This document shows, in pieces, positions 59,116-64,000 of a DNA stretch of 64,000 nt (positions are counted from its first letter, which is position 1; each line of letters begins with the position of its first letter). Below the pieces are notes generated by a model. It did no database searches. It was not told the origin of the DNA and saw only the letters and a program-made list of their open reading frames with translations. This DNA is from Carettochelys insculpta (lineage: Eukaryota > Chordata > Testudines > Carettochelyidae): contig NC_134137.1 of NCBI RefSeq assembly GCF_033958435.1, forward strand, positions 67,326,001 through 67,390,000, written 5' to 3'. The position numbers and the translations under genes are program-made.

Positions 59116-60480
59116 AACGGTTACTCGCCACCATTGTTGATGCTCATATCTATTTGATTTACGTGTGTGCACAGCAATGTGCACAGCTGTCAGCAACTAA
59201 CAGCCGGGTCAGCTGGAGAGCCCTCTGGAGCAGCACCTATGCAAAGCCTATATAACCCAGTGTCACGTGATCGGATTTTTATACTGGGTCTGGAAGCTAT
59301 TTTAATGTCCAGTGTGGCTACTGGCCCCAAATATTGTGCGGGGACAGGGGAGAAGGCGCTGTAAGGTGTCTAATTAAAGCTAATGATGCACTGAATTTAT
59401 GTACGCAGCTTATAACTCTGTATCATACTTGCACTTAAAGTTATAGATCTTTAGCTCTGCAGCTGTGTGAGAAATATTTCAGTACTGAGATTCACAATGG
59501 GAAGTGGGTCTCTACCCCAGCCAGGACAATAGACTGAGCAAAGGCCCTGACAGCCAACACCCATTTCATGATGGTGCGGTTCTCCAACTGGGACTGCAGT
59601 GAATGGTAACTCAGCACAGTGACCCACCAGATCAGATGGTAAGCTGAGACTAAGAAGAAGAATGGAATTTTCTCTCTGCATATGAAAAATTATAAGATGG
59701 ACCCTGGCAGGTACTTTCTAGGTTCTTCAGTCCTCATGAGTTGAGCCTGTCTGGACTGGAGACTCACCCTTCAAAAGGATGTTTGCAAAGCCTTCAAGAG
59801 TCAACACATAACATTGCTGGCCTACATTAATTACTAAAATTAATGTATGTAAAATATTGCTTTAACTATTTCTCTAACCCAGTTTTATCTTTTTCATAAA
59901 TGCTTAGATATTACATCTAGGGATCTGGCTTCTGTATGGTGATTTGGGTTAGATCCAAGTATATATTAAGTGGGGGGCTGTGGCTGGGTCCTTTGGGGTA
60001 TGGAAAAATCTGTGCAGTGTTGAATGAAACAGGTTTAATAACTGCTCACTTAATTTGGGGGTTGTTGGTCTGGGCTGCTACACCAGATGAGAAGTCTGTG
60101 GGTTTTTTGTGTGGCTTCTGGCTGGCAGAAATACTGTTGTGGCTGGTCGGATTAGTGAGAAGGAATCCCAGCCTGGGACTGTAAGTAGCCCGGTTTTTAA
60201 GCAAAGATACTCTCAGTCGACTTTTCTAGCTGTGCCTGGAAACCTCATCCAGACAACCCTGAACCACTCAGTTCCCTTTTGACATCCATTCAAATGGTGG
60301 GGCAGGAGTGTGGGTTTTGAATACATAGGAACAACACATCTTGAAGAACAGTTACAACAGTGAGTAACCATTTTTTCTTTTTCAAATACTTATATCTATA
60401 TAAGTTAGGTGATACCCAAGCCCAGGAGGGGTCAGAGTCAACATGCGGCTTAATCCATGACAGCAGCCCCGAAGGCTGTC

Positions 60481-61035
60481 TCATCTAGATTTCTGCACAA
60501 CTGCATAGTCAGACATGAGGGTACGCACAGAGGACCACATGGCAACACAACAGATATCCTGGAGAGGCCCATGTGCAAGGAAGGTGGATGAGGAGGCCTG
60601 TGCTTGAGTAGAGTGCCCTGTCACAGCTGGCAGGGAGACTTTTGCAAGGTCATAATGCACTCGTGTACAGGACGTGAACCAGGAGGAGATGCGCTGTGAC
60701 AAACCAGGAGTCCCTTCATGTGCTTGGCAATGACCATGAAGTGCTGCATAGTCTTATGGAAAGGCTTGGTCCGATCAGAATAGAAGGCAAGTGCCCACCT
60801 CACATAGCGGGAGTGAAGCTGTTGCTCCCACTGGGAGCAATTATGTCTAGGATAGAACACAGGCAAGAAAAATGTCCTGACCTACATGAAACCCGGAGAC
60901 CACTTTATGCGGAAAGCCAGGTGAGGGCAGAGCTGGACCTTGTCCTTTTGGAACACTGTGTTCAGGGGTCTCATACTCAATGGCCTGTATTTCAGACACC
61001 CTGCTGGCAGAGCTGATAGCCACCAGGAAGGCCAC
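60481..61035 (-). pseudogene. Tyrosine recombinase remnant of second DIRS
   Basis: Fragments in different frames: FLVAISSASRVSEIQAI (first catalytic Arg region), RWALAFYSDRTKPFHKT, then GHSTQAQASSSTFLAHG and VRTLMSDYAV. The HxxR box reads HSTQ, so the second catalytic arginine is lost. The Tyr is present. Frameshifts separate the pieces. Confidence 0.8.
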
Positions 61036-61944
61036 GTTTCAGGAAAGGCAGAAGAGAGAACAAATGGCCAGTGGATCAAAGGAAGGGGCCGATAAGCACC
61101 CAGAGGACCAGAGTAAGGTCCCAGGCTGGGACCAGCAGGTGAACCGGTGGGTGAAGTTGGTCCATGCCTTTGAGGAAGTGTCCCACCATGGAGCGTGCAA
61201 AAATGGAGCACCTGCCTTTCCTAGAATGGAAGGCCAATATGGTCCCCAGGTGCACCCTGAGGGAATGAAAAAACAAGGCCTTGCTGCTTTAGGAAAATGA
61301 CGTAGTTTATCATCTGTGGGACAGAGATAGCCAGAGGCACAAGATTGAGCTGAGCATGCCAACAGGAGCAGCCCATCCATTTGGTCAGGTAGGACAGTCG
61401 CATTAGACCGTTTGCAGCTGCTGAGGAGGACCTGCTACATTGGCCCTGAGCAAGTCTGCTCAGCAGGTGTAAACAACGAAGATGCCACACCATAAGCTGA
61501 AGAGACTGGAGGTCCCAATGGCAGAGGCAACCATGGTTCTGTGTGATGCGGTCTGGAAACAGGAAGTCGAATGGGTGGATGGATGGAGAGCTCCAGCAGC
61601 GTGGGGTAGCAATGCTGGCAATCTCACACTGGGACTATAAGCACTGCATCCACCTTGTCCCTGTGAGACTTGAGAAGCATCTTGTACACAAATGGAAATG
61701 GAGGGAAGGTCAAAAGCAGGCCTGGGATCCAGGGAATGAGGAAAGCGTCTAGTATGCAGCCTGGATTGAGGCTCCAAAAGGGACAGAATGTGGGACACTT
61801 GTGGTTACTCTGGGATGCAAACAGGTCCAGCTGGGGAAAGACCCACTTTTGGGCCAGGAACCAATGACTCAGAGGGTCTGCCAGCTAACTCTGGACCCTC
61901 GGGAGACAGGATGCCGGCAGGTGAATGGAGGCTATGCATAGCTC

Positions 61945-62860
61945 TCATGCACACACAGAATTCTGAGCAGAGCAGTGGGGAGTGTACTGCCCTTGCCAAT
62001 TAATGTAATACATGGCTTTTGTAGTGTCCATCATTACCGCTATACAGTGGCCAAAGAGATGAGCTAGAAATGCCAGGCAAGCAAAGAGAAGAGCCTGGAG
62101 CTCACACACATTGCTATGGAGAAATAGCTCCTCCGTTGTCCACAATGCTCGAGTTGTAAGATGGCCTAAGTGAGCACCCCAGCCTAAAGGTGACGTGTGT
62201 GTGACTAAGGACATGGTGGGCTGGGGAGTATGAAAGGGAATGTCTGCAAGGATGTTCTGTAGACACAGCCACCAGTGGAGATCACTGGGAGACAGGCAAG
62301 GCTGTCCCAGGTGGGATGGTATGCTGAGACCAACCATGCCTGGAGAGGGTGGAGCTAGAGCCCAGCGAAGGGCACCGTGTACATGCAGGCTGCCATGTAC
62401 CTCAGCAGCCGAAGGCACATGTGGACCACGGTGATGAGAAACTCAGGGGAAGCGCAGGAGCTGGAAGAGAGCTTAGGAGTGCTGATTGGGGAGAAATGCT
62501 CTGGCGTGTGCGGCATCAAGAACTGCTCTGATGAACTCTATGCGCTGAGTAGGTGTCAGTGAGGACTTTGCCAGGTTAAGCAGCAAGCAGAGCCTGTCCA
62601 GAGTCCGTCTGGTGAACACCACCTACAACTGCACCTGAATTGTGGCCCAATGCCCAGAAAAGCCAGTCATCCAGATATGGATACACCTGGGCACCATGAT
62701 GGAGGAAAAAGGCAGTCACCACTGCCATGCATTTGGTAAACACTGTGGGGGTCACAGAGAGAACAAAGAAGCTGTAAATTGAAGGTGCAGGTGGCCCACT
62801 GTGAATTGGAGGTATCGCCAGCAGAAAGGAGGGATGGTTGTACACAGCTATTTGCAACTA
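61945..62860 (-). pseudogene. RT and RNase H remnant of second DIRS
   Basis: At 62576-62857 TPTVFTKCMAVVTAFF and YPYLDDWLFW show the RT catalytic box. At 61945-62418 SPLGWGAHL and MMDTTKAMYYINWQGQ show RNase H, where the first Asp (TTDAS in the other copy) reads THTS. The frames are separate and the N-terminal RT motifs are missing. Confidence 0.78.
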
Positions 62861-63113
62861 TTTGCACAGAAAGATCTAGGAAGCTGTGGCATAGCAACAG
62901 GTACTTCACCACACAACAGACTAGCCACCACAAGCGGTAAGAAGAAAACTCAGGAGTTGTGGGTCAGCTGGGTCACATCGAAGCTTGGCATATGCGCCAC
63001 TCCAGGGGTTCCACAGCCAACCCAGCTGGTAGTTGCTAGGGAAAACTTTCTGATAGCCATGCAAGTGCACTCATCTAACTCGAATAGATAGGAGCAAGCA
63101 CTTGAAGAAGAAT

Positions 63114-64000
63114 GTAAATTGGCTCTGTTTTGCTCCAATAATTTAAGAGGAAAGCCTACCTAACATAAGCGTAAGTGTTGCAAAAGAAACGCTCATTTAA
63201 TATTTTTTTTCCAAAGTGTTAAATAAAAATATCATTTCAGAAAGACTCTTGGTCAATCTTAATGGTCACTGATTCCCAAACGGAAGAAACTGAGATTCCT
63301 GAAACCCAGTCACAAGGTGTAAGCAATTAGTACCCACAGAATTGCATACCCACGTCCCAGTCTAGGAGTGGAAGAACTGAGAGATTCCATGTCAAGACAA
63401 GTAAAAGTCGGAGACCCTCACTTAAGAGACCCCTTGGATAGCGACCTTATAACCATGACACAATCTCAATCTTAACGTCATTTTAACATAGGTTTGTTTT
63501 CAGTTTAGGAACACACTATTCAATAATTAATATAAGTGATGCTAAAATATTTACTAAAATAAATGAGTTACACAGCAATTTGATATTAAAAAGTCAAAGC
63601 TTCGATACATGTTTCTGTTCTGTAGAAATCCTAGATCTGCAGAATTTAATGTTGTCTACACACATGTAGTATTATTACTGTCAAGCTGTAAAGCATAAAT
63701 TTAAGGCAGACAGATTAGTGATATGACTAAAGTCACCGAGTAAGTAAATTTGAGATTATAACCCAGGGCTTCTGGATTCCCAGTTCTGTGTTTGATCCTT
63801 AATATTATGCTGCTGCCCATTTTATCCCAGTTACATCAGCAGTTTAGCACTAACTGAACTTCGTTACAGCACAGTGCCCAAATCATTATCCAAGCAGTCT
63901 TCTATGAGTTAATTTGGATTCTGCTTTATTAGTTCAAAATGCAACACAAATGTCCCAAGGCTAGACTCAATGTTTGAGACAAAAAAAACTGTTTCAGCCA
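63114..64000. other. Unassigned sequence at the right edge; MIR-like relic
   Basis: AT-rich. 63700-63830 (AAGTCACCGAGTAAGTAAAT, CCCAGGGCTTCTGGATTCCC) resembles a MIR in reverse orientation. No AKAP11 exon was recognised here, so the first coding exon must lie outside or has been missed. Confidence 0.5.

Larger units (their letters stand above)
59116..63113 (-). mobile_element. Second, decayed DIRS-like element
   Basis: The left end starts GGTTACTCGCCACCATTG (compare GGTTACTCACC at 3533). The right end is CACTTGAAGAAGAATG (compare CACTCGAAGAAGAAG at 9358). The ends carry inverted repeats: GCAACTAACAGCCGGGTCAG at about 59192 against the complement of CCAACCCAGCTGGTAGTTGC at about 63018. An internal complementary region lies at about 60315-60375 (CATCTTGAAGAACAGTTAC, CAGTGAGTAACC). 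Between are minus-strand YR, RNase H and RT remnants. Gag is missing, and about 900 bases without assignment separate the left repeat from the internal region. It lies upstream of the first visible AKAP11 exon, probably in an intron. Confidence 0.75.

Noticed and set aside
60882..61380. Plus- and minus-strand frames over 100 codons in the second DIRS
   Set aside because: Only short stretches match the recombinase; the rest are chance frames in decayed sequence.
1..64000. CRISPR arrays, bacterial operons or phage genes
   Set aside because: No regular direct repeats with unique spacers and no prokaryotic gene arrangement were seen; the sequence is vertebrate.

Overview
The window is vertebrate nuclear DNA, most likely from a turtle. 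The basis is a vertebrate multi-exon gene with long introns, abundant CR1 LINE copies, a tRNA-derived SINE whose 3' tail matches CR1 (the turtle Cry I type), DIRS-type tyrosine-recombinase retrotransposons, Penelope-like fragments and small TIR transposons. The species assignment is an inference from repeat content. Nothing resembles bacterial operons or CRISPR arrays.

The one host gene I can support is AKAP11 (A-kinase anchoring protein 11, AKAP220) on the minus strand. Nine coding exons can be placed with canonical GT/AG splice sites and consistent phases between 58596 and 32024, giving about 1,893 codons plus a stop. They include one 4.6 kb exon and several small exons. The exon with the start codon was not found and probably lies beyond 64000. 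The 3' UTR probably occupies about 32023 down to about 27980.

Left part (1-28000): about 3.2 kb without a recognisable gene, then a nested set of retroelements (3232-15375). An old near-full-length CR1 on the minus strand, keeping traces of the ORF1 esterase, endonuclease, RT and 3' tail, was split by a 5.8 kb DIRS-like element (3526-9372) and separately by a younger 5'-truncated CR1 (9969-12950). The younger CR1 has an ORF2 interrupted by only one nonsense codon. After this come more CR1 fragments, a GC-rich insert, a probable solo LTR, a TIR element rich in TTCGA palindromes, and about 5 kb without recognised features.

Right part (28000-64000): AKAP11 exons and introns. The introns carry a Penelope-like element, a Cry I-type SINE, CR1/L3 fragments, MIR-like relics and two small TIR elements. 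Upstream of the first visible exon lies a second, much more decayed DIRS element (59116-63113).

AKAP11 is a scaffold that binds PKA regulatory subunits, and its large exon shows repeated PKA-anchoring-type helices and an FFAT-like motif. The remaining open reading frames of note belong to mobile elements. No wholly new system is evident. The most informative structures are the nested insertions with an uninterrupted CR1 copy as reference, the DIRS terminal architecture, and the array of AKAP helices.
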